Source: Sipunculus nudus | Taxonomy: Eukaryota > Annelida > Sipuncula > Golfingiida > Sipunculidae | Direction: 5' to 3' | NCBI GenBank assembly: GCA_026874595.1 | Contig: CM049317.1 | Span: 63,341,118-63,405,117 of the forward strand | DNA length: 64,000 bases | In this document: positions 22,425 through 34,639 of the stretch, in pieces | Numbering within the stretch: position 1 is the stretch's first letter | Layout: each line of letters begins with the position of its first letter | Notes under the pieces: generated by a model | The model's database searches: none | Told to the model about the DNA's origin: nothing | The model's input: the letters and a program-made list of their open reading frames with translations, nothing else | Program-made: the position numbers and the translations under genes

Positions 22425-24560
22425 AAACTGTAAGGGGCATTAGACCGAAGGGAAATACTCGAAGTCATAAAACCAATCAATGAACCTACGGACTGGGTGA
22501 ATTATTTTAAGGGATACCTTGTATAGACACTTCAATGAATGACGTCATTATCTGGGGTATCACTCTGGAACAACATGATGCTGCCTTAAAATAATCGTTG
22601 GTAACTGAAAGCTAAAGCAATCTGAAATTGAACCCAAGTAAATGCTTGTTTGGTATACACGAACTTGTGTTTTCCAGTAGACAAACTTACAAGTGAAGGG
22701 ATAAAACCTGATCCCAACAAAACCGCTGCTAGTCTAAACAATGAAAGGACCAAAATCAAGCAGGACATACACAGATTACTTGGCATGATCATATATTAAC
22801 AAAATGTGTGTCTGAGCTGTCTGGAAAACAGCAACACTTAGAATATACTGAAATCCCAGAGGCAATGGGGAATAGAACAAGAAAAGTCATCAAAGATGTG
22901 ATCACCCCATGTACCAATACCTGTGTACTATGACTCGAAAAAAAATCACTCGGAATATCATCTGATGCCAGCCAAAATCGTCTCGGGGCAGTACATTCTC
23001 ATCTTCACCAAAAAGACTGGAAACCAGTTGCATACGCTTCTCGAGATATGACCGATGCTAAAACCAGATATGCACAACTCTAGAAACAGCTACTCAGCAT
23101 TACCTACGCATGCGAACGGTTTCATCAGTTTAGATGTGAAGCCTAGGTGCAGGCCGAAACAGACCATAAGTCTCTAATTAGTCTGTTCAAGAAAGCACCA
23201 GCTGATTGTCAATTCAAAGTACAAAGACTGATGCTTAAAGTCCAGAAATATGACTTGGATTTGATATACACAAGGAAAGCTGCTAGTAACAGCAGATGTA
23301 CTGTCAAGGTCAACTGACCCCAACGCAGAAACATGGACAATTTCAGAAGATATAGATTCATTTGTACACATGGTGATCACAAGCATTCCAGTCTCAGACA
23401 AGAAAATGATCAAAATTTCGGCAGAAACATTTAAAGATAAAAAAATGCAGACTCTGATTGAAACTATTAAAAATGGCTGGCCAGACAGGAAAAACAATTA
23501 TCACCCAGATACGACAGAATACTGGAATGTTCTTGAGCTACTTACAGCACAAAAGGTAGTGTAATGAAAGGGCCCAAAATAGTGACTCCAACTCAGATGA
23601 AAAAATCAGTACTGACAAAAATTCAGAAAGTTCATCTCTGAGGGAAATTTGCACGAGACGTGCACGTGAGCTGTTTATTGACCAACAATGAATGATCATA
23701 TCACAGCAATGTTTAACAAGTGTTAAACTTGTATGAGATGCAGTAGAGAACATCAGTCTAAAAGTTTGCAGCTTCATAAAATTCCAAATAACCTACGGTT
23801 GGCGCAGATCTTTTTTCGCACGAATGGAAGGAATATTTTATAGTGACTGATTACCTGTCTAACTACTAAGAAGTTCTATTGCTAAACAAGACAACCGAAA
23901 CAGCTGCCATTACCGCGTTCAAATCAATCTTTGCATGACATGGTATGGTTGATGTACTAGTGACAGACAATGGTCCGCAATTTGCATGTAGAGAGTTCAA
24001 ACAGTTTGTGCAAGACTGGTAGATATATCATGTCACATCAAGCCTGCATTATCCTAAAGCAAACGCACTTGCCGGGAGCTCGGTCAGATCGATGAAAAAT
24101 ATACTTAAGTAATGTACAGACAGTGGACAAAATGTCTACAAAGATTTGCTTGCATGCCGGCTTCTCACCTGCACAGTGCTGATGGACGGAAGAATAAAAA
24201 AACACTTCCTACACGAAAGGATGTACAGCAGTACAGCAAGTTAAGAAAACAAAAGCAAATTAACTACATGTATTATGATCGATCACATCGTAGTTTACCA
24301 CCACTGAAACAGAATCAATGCTTTGCCATACTGGATCATGTCAGTTTTAATTAGAAACCCGGTACCTACCATTCCAACAGACACATACTGACCCGTAGAA
24401 TTAGAGCCCATTGATCAAGCAAGGAACCAGGTTGAACAAATCCCGCGTCGCAGCCATACAGTGAGCAGACCCGCACAAAGACTGATTGAAATATGAGATA
24501 CTAGTTAAGGACAGAGATGCTGATTATCTGTCCGAGGGTAAGGTCAGGTAATTATTGTAT
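22425..24560 (+). pseudogene. Decayed Ty3-type LTR retrotransposon pol (canonical RT-RNase H-integrase order)
   Basis: Plus-strand pol segments occur in canonical order across several frames. An RT start (KPINEPTDWVN) is followed, after an internal gap, by NDVIIWG..LEQHDAALK and LKLNPSKCLFG...IKPDPNKTA. Then come RNase H (LGISSDASQNRLGAV, about 22,950-23,000; YASRDMTDAKTRYAQL), the connection FKVQRLMLKVQKYDLDLIYTR, and an integrase core with VTDYLSNY, LVTDNGPQFACREFKQF (about 23,955-24,005) and YPKANALAG. Stops and frameshifts are frequent and the central RT is deleted, so it is non-functional. Gag, protease and paired LTRs were not identified. A purine-rich AAAAGGAAGATG at about 24,794 might be an old polypurine tract. 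Confidence 0.85.
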
Positions 24561-25469
24561 TTCCTGGCGTGTGCTGGTAACCCCTTCCTGTCCCCTTTAG
24601 GTAGTTTTATGTTAACATCATTCAAAATTACCGTAATATCATATTTAAGTTATATTCAATAAACAACAGGTAAGTCCATATAAGACACCAACTTTCTTAA
24701 TTCGGGAGTGAGATAAGTTAACTGTAACAAACTTCATTTTCACATAACATAAATATTCATTTATTATTTAGAGATTATTTAGATGCTCCTATAAAAGGAA
24801 GATGTGATGACATGCATATGTGCTGCCACCTATTGGTCGCTTATGGAACAAGTGGTTGGTATAGATTAAGACATTGCTAAAGTCGCCTCGTGTGATGTGT
24901 CCTGGTGTTAGCCTGAAAAGCCAAACTTAGGATAAAACCCCAGATCGTAACTTCACCATGGCCTCAGAAACATTTTGTACATAAGTTCCAACACAGGGAG
25001 AACTCAAACATGAATTTATTGTGAAAGTTATATACCGCATTCCCCAAGTTTCATATCAAGCAGGATCATTCCCCAAGTTTCAAATCATGCACCACAGTCC
25101 CCGGGACGAAATGGCCGATGGTTTGTCTTTGCAATGGTTATGTACACACGTAAACACGTCTAAATTAATTCCATCGTTCGGCATTGGTTCTCCGTTATCA
25201 CGACGAACTCAAAACATGGTAGATTGTAGTAAGTAAATAAATGAACAAAGCAGTATGTACACAGGAGATGCGCATATTGATTCACAATATATAAGAACGC
25301 AAGAAAAACGAAATGTAACAGTTGGACACCGGAAACATCGTGCAAAATGAATTATGATATGTGATGCTAGGTGCAAAATCGAAGAAGCAGCGTTTAATGG
25401 GTCCGTAGTTTTTAATAAATTGTAACTAAAAGACATAACCTATTAAGTCGCATACAAGTCATGTCAGAG
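24561..25469. other. Stretch without a recognised gene
   Basis: No exon was recognised. It may include the 3' remnant of the Ty3 element (an ATTCAATAAACAAC polyadenylation-like signal near 24,655) and, on the minus strand, the 3' UTR of the methyltransferase gene near 25.2-25.47 kb. Confidence 0.35.
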
Positions 25470-26590
25470 TTAGCTGCGTCTTGCATATGTGTAACATATT
25501 GCTTTTAAATAGCTGATTGCGGTGAAAATAATCAACACACCCAAATATCCTCCACAATAGTTTTTTTTCTTTTTTATCATGTGCAGATTACACTCAGTAA
25601 GCTGTCGGAGAGGAAGTTTCCAGAGTCCTAAATAATGTCCTAAACTCCGTCCTTTAGGACCGTCACGTGATACGCAAAGTGGATGTGTCAATGAGAATGG
25701 TGGGAGCTCCATATTAATTGACCTATAGCGGCCTCCTTTAAATACATACAGATCACGATTATTCCTATTAACCGAGTGAGTTGTCGTTAAAAGGTATTTA
25801 CTGCGACTATCTTCAATATTTTTCAGAACTTTCATTACATCCGAAGTAGTCAGGTGTTGTAACATCATGCGACATAGGACTAAATCATACTGTTCCTTTA
25901 GCGGTGTAACTACTACGTCAGCATTGACAAAACGCCAGTCAGGATTCCCTTTAAAGGCACGACCATGGTTTTCAATAAGTGTTGGTACAATATCCATCCC
26001 AGTATACAAAACATCCGTCCGTTGTTGCAGGAACCGGTACATCCACTGGAAATCTCCACAAGGAATATCCAATATCTTGATTTTATCTTTTTTTGTTACC
26101 TGTTTAAGTTCGTTTATGAGTGTGTGGAGTACGGCCATAGCTTCTTGTGCATAGTTCAATGTAGATCCAGATCCTGACCCAATTACAGTCTTCAGCCTTT
26201 CATCAACGTTAGAATCTCCTCTTGCACTTCATGCGTGTGTCTTATACACATTCTGGAATGAATTCTTTCGCTGTTCCGCGGTTTCTTTTGAGCTGAACAC
26301 ATTGATTGAAAATGGGGTTGTAGGTGCATCGTCAGAGTGGCGCAAAACGGATCCAGATATACAGTCACGAACGCTGTTGTCTTGGGTGAGTATACCTTGT
26401 CGAATATCAGAGGTAAAATCAGATTTAGCATCAAAAAGGTTCCAAGTGATATTCCCATCTGTGTATTTTCCGTATCGTATAGATAGGACTAGCAACAATA
26501 AAGTAATTACAAGTAAGGTGCTGATGATTCGTCGATAGCCTCCCATGTTTGCTTGACTAGCCTCTTGGTACTAACTATTCCGTGCCCAGC
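25470..26590 (-). pseudogene. Membrane-anchored SAM-dependent methyltransferase with one in-frame TGA
   Basis: The coding frame runs from ATG at 26,546 to a stop at 25,470-25,472 (358 codons), broken only by TGA at 26,229-26,231 (codon 106). Reading resumes in the same frame and stays open. Residues 7-23 (IISTLLVITLLLLVLSI) form an N-terminal membrane anchor, suggesting type II topology. Class I methyltransferase motifs follow: ILDIPCGDFQW (about 158-168, motif I), YTGMDIVP, FVNADVV, YDLVLCRMMLQHL, and KYLLTTTHS, LGLWKLPL near the end. A TTTCTTGTATTTCCAG acceptor at 26,591-26,606 implies a 5' UTR intron. The substrate cannot be told from sequence. From the sense of the family a Trp (TGG) at codon 106 is expected. 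The TGA may mark a pseudogene, a null allele or a read error. Translation from an internal Met near 26,159 would lose the anchor but keep the catalytic fold. Confidence 0.7.
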
Positions 26591-26606
26591 CTGGAAATAC
26601 AAGAAA

Positions 26607-28035
26607 AGCTTAAATGGACTTTACAGAAAGGACGAATAACTGCTTACTATGTTCTTAAGGATATATTATAGCTAAAGGATTGCAGAATATGCATTAGTAA
26701 GCACCAGTGAATGTATCACTGAATAACGTGTGACCGATGGGTCATGGGGCTCATCTGATTAGAGAAACTTATCTGGGTCTACTATTATAAAGAATGAGTG
26801 CATGACTTCTCCGAGGACTACTCCCAGCGACAGTGTTGGGAGTATCACTTCGAGAAGGACTAAAAGACGCCGGGAGTACGATCATTACCGCACCTTGTGC
26901 AAAAACAAGTGCAGGCAGAACGCATTCACATGCATCCACTCGCGAAGAGGAACTACCAAGCTCCCGCCAAACAGCTTCCGGAAAAAGTCTTTGATGGCTC
27001 TGTGTACACGTGACTATCACTTTTATCATGAATATGCAATCGTATGTACATTGAATAAATCTAACAATATGTTCTACAAATTTAAGTATAAAATATGAAA
27101 ATACTGTATTGTAATTACTGTGTACTTGTATGTTATATATTGTTTGTTATACACAGCTGATGTCGGCACCATAAGCATTGGATATACCTGCCGCAGCCAT
27201 TTTATACTAATATTACTTCGTTTGTATTCAACGTTATTGATCATAAGGTACAGCTTTTTGTGTACGCAATGGCTGAAAAATGGCTGAACAGGCGCGTACA
27301 GTGTAGTATGAGGGAATGGCGCGCTGGTATCCATGGTTATACAAAGTGTAAAAATCGAACTCACCAACTTCTGTTTCAGTTCTATTATATATGCTAGTGA
27401 TCTTTCTTACCTTGCAAAATTTATGTGCGAATACTATATATTGTTCAAGACTATGCATTGCCCATGTGATTTAAACAATAAATTTCGAAAGATACATATG
27501 ATACTTTGTTATTGTTTATGACTGATAATTAATGTCAAAACTAATTCACGTTTAACCCATATTTAGTAGATAAAAGATGCTACTTGGTTCATGAAACATT
27601 TGTCACAAAATAAGTTTCATGTGTGGAAGGTTGTACCTTGTTTGAAATAGGAAGTCGCGTAACGAATCTCCATTAACTAGTTTTGAAAATATGAGACACT
27701 GATGAACTAAACTAAAATACAGCAATGTATAAAGACCAGCCGTAAAGATCATTTTATTACCTCATATTATGAATGAAATAATAAACAAACGTTGCTATTG
27801 TTAAAATGTTAAAAATTTTTTTTATCTAGCTATTAAAAAGTATTGAGCCAAGCAATTCCAGGTTAAACTTTTATAAATTTTTCTACCAAAAATAGATTAT
27901 CAATCTCAAGGAATCTGACAAGTGTCGATTTAAAGAATCGACAAAGAAATCCGTTTTAATAATTTGGTTTCTCTTTGTTTGTACTTTGATTATACTGTCA
28001 TAAAGTGACCTGGGCATCCCTCTATGCTCCATATG

Positions 28036-28038
<3 letters not shown>
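26607..28038. other. Stretch without a recognised gene
   Basis: Mostly the putative 5' UTR intron and upstream region of the methyltransferase. A fragment of the GTGACC.ATGGGTCATG repeat lies at about 26,731. Several small frames at 26.77-27.52 kb have no domain. Confidence 0.4.

Positions 28039-28093
<55 letters not shown>
28039..28093. repeat. (TA)27 microsatellite
   Basis: An uninterrupted TA tract. Confidence 0.9.
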
Positions 28094-28096
<3 letters not shown>

Positions 28097-28229
28097 TGAG
28101 TCAGGCACAGGGAAAAGATTTCCATAAAACTGTGTGTATTACTGTGTAAACTGCGCTGTTAATACTATATATTATTTATGTCGTTGAATAAAGCGAAAGA
28201 ACGAAGAATGTATAAAGAGTCGCCAGAAA

Positions 28230-29290
28230 AAAATATGTCCAGGAAAAGGAAATGTTATATAGAATGCCATAGTAGGACAAAATAATAATTAAAAAGCTAT
28301 AATGACTCAAAAACTAAAGGTGCAATAGTAAGATCTCGGGATTAATAGACGGAAGGAGTTGAACGCAGCTCCAGATACGTTTCGGGTCTGGAAAAGTCTA
28401 ATACAATTCACAAGCTCTTAACTGATAAATCGGAAATAATGAAAATCAAGATATTTTAAGTGCTTTAAAAAACTTTTATTCCGGTAAATTCAAAGACAAG
28501 ACAATATTTACAATTGATCTTGACAAAAGTATTTGAAACACGTCAATCTACCGGAAATTTCTAAAACGAGAGGGGTTTCTGTGAGGATGCAGTGACAGTA
28601 GTTCAGATTGTAAGTGCATAAAAAGATATAAAAAAAAACATCGACCGTGTACCTATTTTATTGATTTTTTAATGACTTGGTGATTTCCTAACATAATGCA
28701 TAAATATAAATTTTCAGTATGAGAACTGACGCTAAGAAAACTGACTTTAGAAAGAAAAAAGATGAATCAAATAATGGTGGGCTATTAGTCTACTTAAGGT
28801 GGTACCCTCGGTTATTAACCAAGAACAATATGCATTCCTTAATGGTCTTCTTATAGGAGAGGCCGTGAGACATATCTGGTAAATTATGTTATACCAACAA
28901 ACTAAAATAACCAGGTTTTCTTTTTCTTTGTGCCGATCTCCAGGCTTCCTTTGATTCCGATAATCTTAGATTGCTTTATGCCGTTCTAAAGAAATTCGGC
29001 TTTGAGGACTTCCTTATCCCAGGGATAAAGATTTATAAAAAAAGTTCAGAAAATTAAATTCTGAATAATTTGTTCCCATCCGGATATTTCTCTTTCAAAG
29101 TGGTGTCCGCCAAGGCGACCCATAGCACGGTGCTACCATATCTATTTATTTTATGTTTGAAAGTATTGGCCAGCGAAATTAGCTATAGTAATGTTATTCA
29201 GGGAATTAAAATTGGAAAGGTAGATTTAAAGTTAAGTATGGTTGCTGACAACATCACCAATGTCTTAATAACCTATACATTTTAAACAAA
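28230..29290 (+). pseudogene. Decayed Tx1/L1-like LINE reverse transcriptase fragment
   Basis: Plus-strand frames give SSRYVSGLEKS and NTIHKLLTDKSEI (about 28,360-28,440), the linker typical of this LINE type. Then RT pieces appear: ADLQASFDSDNLRLLYAVLKKFGFEDFLIPGIKIYKK (in parts, about 28,940-29,040), LPYLFILCLKVLASEI (29,130-29,180) and GIKIGKVDLKLSMVADN (29,205-29,255). The catalytic YADD box has become VADN and the RQGCPLSP block is degraded. It has a different substitution pattern from the 7-10 kb copy, so it is a separate insertion. It is non-functional. Confidence 0.7.
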
Positions 29291-29629
29291 CAATAGGAGT
29301 CTTGAACAAATTTACTTATTTTTTCATCACTGCGTGTCAAGTGTAACACGATAGAAGAAATTTAAAATGGGTAGCTTTAAGGAGAAAATCTATGATAGTG
29401 GTGTAAATCAAAACAAGTATAATAAAAACGTAATAATTTTGAGTCTGCTATAGAATCATTGATCACTAGTTTAAATTGCTGGGGGAGGAGAACTCTTTCT
29501 GCCAATGGAATGATTGGAGTGGCAATGTCAGGAACCATGTCAAAAATATCTTTCAAACTTTCTCTATCCACGTTTTTACATCATAGAAAAGGTAACGTAT
29601 CTTTTTAAAATAAGTTCATTTGGAAACAA

Positions 29630-30650
29630 GTGACTCATGAGTCATGACGCTAACCTGACAAGCATAAGATAATGGCCTGATTTTTACAACTGTTGTCTAA
29701 AATAGAAGAAAGTAATTGCAAATTTTGTGAAAATTTTGTTAAGGGGCAGGAAGATTTGTACGCATAAAGCACATAAAAGTGATACTATGTATGACTGAAC
29801 ATTTGCTAATGGTTCAAACTGTGCAATTGATGTTTCCAGAACACAGCTTGCAGAATATAGATCACCATGACCTTATTTAAGGTTTGCAAGGATTTTTTTC
29901 CCAGCTGAGCTAAATAGTACAGGTAGTGCCGCAAGTCTTCGGTAACTAATAGAAATAGACATGGTCAATAAACATATGAACTTTCAGGACACTAGATGAA
30001 ACCACAGTCGATCAACTGACATGATTTAAAGCTGTCATTTGATTTCTCAAAAATAGAGGGGGAATGCATGAAGAGTAGAAAAATTAAAGATGTAACCAGT
30101 CTTCAGGAATTGCTAAAACTGGAAATGATCAATAAATAGACTAGGTATCAAGACACTGGATGAATCCACATTTCAGCTACTGATATGGTTACTGTTATTT
30201 GGCGTGAAAATGGAGCAATCACCGAAAATAGAGAGAGAGAGGCACCACCAGTCTGTAGTAACTGATAAAACTAGTCATGCAAAATAAATATATGAGGTTT
30301 TTCAAGGTGGATCCACAGCTGAGAACCTCATGAGTTTATGGTTCTTCACATGTTAGTAGGTGAGCTGAAAACTGAAAAAAAAATACTACATATTCAGGTG
30401 GCGCCAGCAGAGTGCATGAACTCTTTAAACCAGTCGTGATCCAAGGTTTCAAGACATTAGATGAAACTACGGCTGAGGAACTATTACAATTACTATTATT
30501 TGAGGGTCTCAGAAATAGAGACAAGGAACCTTGAACAATGGGTAACATGACTCCCAACGTGCTCAAAATCAAGCATTTTACCGATAGACCTTAGGTATAG
30601 GTTACAGTGACTTTGTTTACATCCAGCTGCTACCATTTGTTCCCATTAAA
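29630..30650. repeat. Degenerate interspersed repeat, copy 2, with about four 155-bp tandem units
   Basis: The copy opens with GTGACTCATGAGTCATGACG and ends in the block TAGACCTTAG..TACAGTGAC...ACATCCAGCTG shared with 3.33-3.40 kb. Between these are units starting near 29,919, 30,085, 30,240 and 30,393. Each carries a GGTGGCGCCA-like core (best at 30,395), then CAGTCTxxGGTAACTG and a GACACTAGATGAAACCAC-like segment. Confidence 0.6.
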
Positions 30651-31905
30651 GGTGAACTGTAACGTTATTTTTAATTTTTGGTAATTCACACATATCGATG
30701 AGAGATGACTTTATATACAATTTTGCAACATCCATTTTAATTTATTATGGGCAAAAATTTTAAAATAGAAAATGTTCTGTTTTCCGAGGCGAGCGGCCTC
30801 GGCCACCCTGTTTTTGCACACGGCCCGCATATTTTTTTTACACTACAAACACTACCCCCGGATTCTTTCTGGGCAAATGCACGTATGAGCATGCTGAGTG
30901 GGAGACGAAAGGCATTAAAGTTTTCCACTATAATGATATTTTAAGCCCATTACCGCCATGATCTAAGTTTTATTTTTAAATACCGGTACAGGTTTTAATA
31001 TTTTGCACTGTGAAACTACAGCTGTTAGACGTTAACATGTAATTTGATAACAGATGAAGGCCTAAACTCCTGGACTCTGATTATTATTTCGCGAATGCTT
31101 GCAGATAAGTTTATACTGAGGGAAACAATGAAATGTTGCTTAAATATTTTAATTCATCACAAAATAGATAAATTATGAAAAATTATCATTATTGTGCCTG
31201 TTCAAAACTGAATATGTTAATTGCAGTACGTTCAAATGAGATGTGGGTCTTGCGGATTGATTGAGCGAGCATTATCTATATGAATGTCATTTATTTTACT
31301 GGAGTATTGTGAATATAATTAAAAAAAGACTGCTTCACGCTTATATATGAGTATTTCACACCTAGGTCATATGTTTTATTGGATATAGTTCACGTTATAT
31401 CAAGAAGGAGATATAGTAATAAATGACACAGACCTTTATATATAAAGGAAGAGTATGTAAACTTGTATATGGGCCTATTGTTATATATATGACAAATATA
31501 TCTTCAAAAAGTAATGTATATGCTTGACCCCTGTTTTAAAAGACTAGCTTTATCTAGGTTCTTGTACATAAGCTTTCGGGTACTCGGCCCCCTTCCTCAG
31601 GTGTGAATGGAGCTTAATCTCAGGTAGCTGTTCTCAGTGTGGATAAGTTGACGAGGATTTTGGCATAGCTAATGGTGTTTATTGTTCAGTAGTGTCCATG
31701 CTGGCTAAATGAGGAGATTGGTAGATTAGCGAAATGATTTCCAGGTAGCAGGTGTCCAGTGTAGTTACTACTGTGTTTCTGTGTTTCATGGTCAAGCTCA
31801 TGCTTTACTCACACATTTTTTACTGTATCCCCCGTAAATAAACGTATTAATAATTGACCCTATTTAAAGACCATCAGTATTATATTCAGTATTTATTAAT
31901 TGGAA
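30651..31905. other. Stretch without a recognised gene
   Basis: No coding exon was recognised. The complementary small frames at 30,737-30,944 show no domain. Around 31,560-31,610 there is, on the minus strand, a CTGAGGAAGGGGG...CCCGAAAGC segment of the kind found at the ends of some Penelope-like elements (see rejected list). Confidence 0.4.
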
Positions 31906-32040
31906 CAGAAGCAGAAATTGCACAACAGTGCAAATACTTAGGATGAGTATTAGATGGGAGGATTAAACGGGATTATAATGTAATCATAGTACACCGTAAA
32001 CGGGCAGCAGTGTTTATACTTTCTATGGGAACTAAAATAG
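31906..32040 (+). pseudogene. Short LINE relic (RT thumb region)
   Basis: The plus-strand frame reads IAQQCKYLG, one stop, then VLDGRIKRDYN...RKRAAVFILSM. This matches the 'KYLGxxLD...' region downstream of YADD in many LINEs. Only this fragment is visible. Confidence 0.5.
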
Positions 32041-32632
32041 TTTAATAGGAATAGAGAACTACTTGGTTTAAATCACCCGCAAAGCAACATCCTGCATTGG
32101 TATGGAATAAATGTTGTATTTTGTATTTGTGTTATAGTTACTATGTTTGAGTAGTGCTTTGAATGTTGGGAGCGACTTTTAAGGCCACCTCGCCATCATT
32201 AGTTGAGCAGGTGATACATCAGTGCCATAAATTGGAGTGGTCCTGTAGTGGAGTAGTACTAATTGCTTGTCTTTTGACTTAACCCACAGTCGTTTGACAT
32301 TTGGTATGGCCGCTCGGCTTCGGCATTTGAACTTTGAAAATGAGGACTAGAGGTCTCGTGTTTGAATTGGTTTCCCTGAAAAAATTCTCCTCATTCCAAT
32401 GAGTGAATTGTGGTCATTATCAGACTGTAGATTATTGGATATTCTATGGTAGGAGAACATGGAGTCAATAGCCCCAAACACTGCTGAGGTTGATTTAAGT
32501 TTTTAAACATCAATATACTTTGAGAAGTCAATCAGCAGTATGTATTTTTTTTGCTTGAAAATCAAATAGTTCACACCTTACCAAGCTATATGGTAAGTCT
32601 GGTGTTATGGTGGGTTTCAAAGTTTCAGCACA

Positions 32633-34639
32633 CTATTGGTTTTGGTGTCTAGCACATTTGGCACATTTGCTGACTATATCTTCAATACCTGCATACATGC
32701 AGGGCCAATACATGACTTCCCGTGCTCGTTGTTTGCATTTGCCCATGCCAATATGGGATTTGTGTACAAGTTTTAGTAATAATCGTCGTAGACCTGGAGG
32801 TTTTACGATTCTGAGGCCTGTGTAAATACCGTCCAACACTCAATCCCAGGATAGCCTTGCCTCAAATGGAGTTTCACCCTTGTTATCCCTGCACCACTCC
32901 ATTGTACTGTACATGGAGTTAATCGTGTTTTATCTTTTAGATTTCTTGGTACTTGCTTGGATTGACGGATATCATGCTGATTATCTTTTGGCACTCAAGA
33001 TCATCTGCTAATGCTAGAGGTAAGTAACCACTTGTTATGTATTTAATAGTAATGTCATACCACTGTAGTTTCAACATTATTTTCTCGATTCTCATAGGGG
33101 ACGACAGCAGCGGTTTTGTAAACAACAATCCCAGTGGTTTGTGAACGGTGTATATTGTTGTCTTTTTTTTCGAAGATTAAACAATGGAATTTCATGGCAC
33201 TGTACACAATGGCCGAAATCCCCTATTCTATCTTCGCATAGTTCTTTTAGTTTCAGTCAACGAATGCAAGTCATATGCGACAACTTTCCCGTCCTGCAGG
33301 ATAGCTGCTGCAAGGGCGTTTTTTTGCTGGCGTCACATTCTATCTCGACAGCTTTGTTAACATTGTAGTCGTTAGTACAGGTGGTGTACTACAGAGCATT
33401 TTAAGCTTCCTGAAGCTTTCCGTTTGTTGATGTTCCCACGTGAATTCTACTTTGGCTTTGAGCAGAGGGGCGTCAACGTCAAATAGATTGGAGATGAATT
33501 TAGAGAGATACTGAACAATACTCAAACAATTCCCAACCTCCCTGGTCCTTGCTGGTGGCATATCAACAATGGTCATAACTTTGTCGGGGTCAGGTTGGAG
33601 TTCCTTTTCCTTATTCAGGTTACCGATGTTCGGCAAACAATGTTGTCGGATTTGGCATTTCTCGAAATTTAGTTTCAGGTTGTAATTTGTAGCTCCCTCT
33701 ACCACCTGTTTGAGAATCTCTTCATGGTGTTTAATGTCTTTGCCTACTAACAGAATATCGTCAATAATGCCGAAAGCTCCGTCTATTCAAATTATCATCT
33801 GATCCATGATACACTGAAAGATGTCGGGTACTGATTTGCTGTCAAATGAGAGCGGTAGCCACCGGTATCTGCCTACATGTGTCCAATGTTGGCGGGTAAG
33901 ATGAATTTAGTTTCATTTGCAAACAATCCTGACTTAGCATCCGGAACTGAAAATACTTTGACTTCGGGGATCTCCGCAATCACTTTCTTAATTGTTTTCA
34001 TGTGATTATTTTTCTTCTTAATGATTTTGTTAAGGTCCCTCTGTCTAAACAGATACAGCCTTTTCTACTTTGGGAGACACAACCATTGAGCTCGCCCATT
34101 CCGTAGGCTCTGTCATAGGTGTTATGTATCCCTTCCGCTACTTTTATTGCAATTTTTCTATAGCATTAGACTGAAGTGCTGCTCCTGGGCGTATAAACCC
34201 TATGGCAGATTCATCGATCACTATCTTGTGTTCACATATCGTCCGAACGTCAATGACATGCGGTTTCAAGTCCTTAACGAAATTGCAAACTCTCCACTTC
34301 TTGATGCTTTCTCTGTTGTGCTTTGAATCGGATAATCCGTTTGTTCTTACGGGGCCGTATGTACTCCTAAAGTTTCCTTAAGATTAAGTCGGGGTCGTCT
34401 TGTTCCCCCTCTGACCATTGCAAAGCTTTGTAGATTTCCTTACATTCATGAGGAAACCATATTCCAAGCCAGCCGGCACGATCCCGTTTCTCGGATTTAG
34501 TAAGCGGGCCCTTGAAGGTGAACTCCACGTGCTGCCGAAAGCACTGACACTCCTGGTAAGCTTCACTGAAGCACTCTAACCTAGGTTGGTCAAACGACAA
34601 ATTCATTGTGCCTGGCTTTAATTCTGATTCCTGCTACCA
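32633..34639 (-). pseudogene. Internally deleted Ty3-type LTR retrotransposon
   Basis: On the minus strand, a primer-binding-site-like TGGTAGCAGGAATCAG (34,624-34,639) follows an ACA that would end the 5' LTR. A gag-like frame begins at 34,606 (MNLSFDQPRLEC..., KGPLTKSEKRDRAGWLGIW). It runs into FVKDLK and then abruptly into RT (AYGMGELN near 34,100; RYRWLPLSFDSKSVPDIFQ; IIDDILLVGKD near 33,750; LNFEKCQIRQH; QYLSKFISNLF). An RNase H/connection remnant (WYDITIKY, about 33,060) and an integrase zinc-binding segment (HKSHIG...MYWPCMYAGIEDIVSKCAKC, 32,640-32,760) follow. Most of gag, protease and the RT start are missing. Several stops make it non-functional. Confidence 0.8.

Noticed and set aside
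26229-26231. TGA in the methyltransferase as a selenocysteine codon
   Set aside because: The position is a non-catalytic linker where Trp is expected. No SECIS-like element was recognised downstream, and the surrounding family is not known for selenocysteine.
31560-31610. Minus-strand CTGAGGA...GAAAGC segment resembling a hammerhead ribozyme core of Penelope-like elements
   Set aside because: CTGAGGA is permitted (position 7 is free) and GGG/CCC could form stem II. But the expected stem III closing pair and the UH cleavage site are not in place, so I do not call a ribozyme. Infernal with the hammerhead models would decide.
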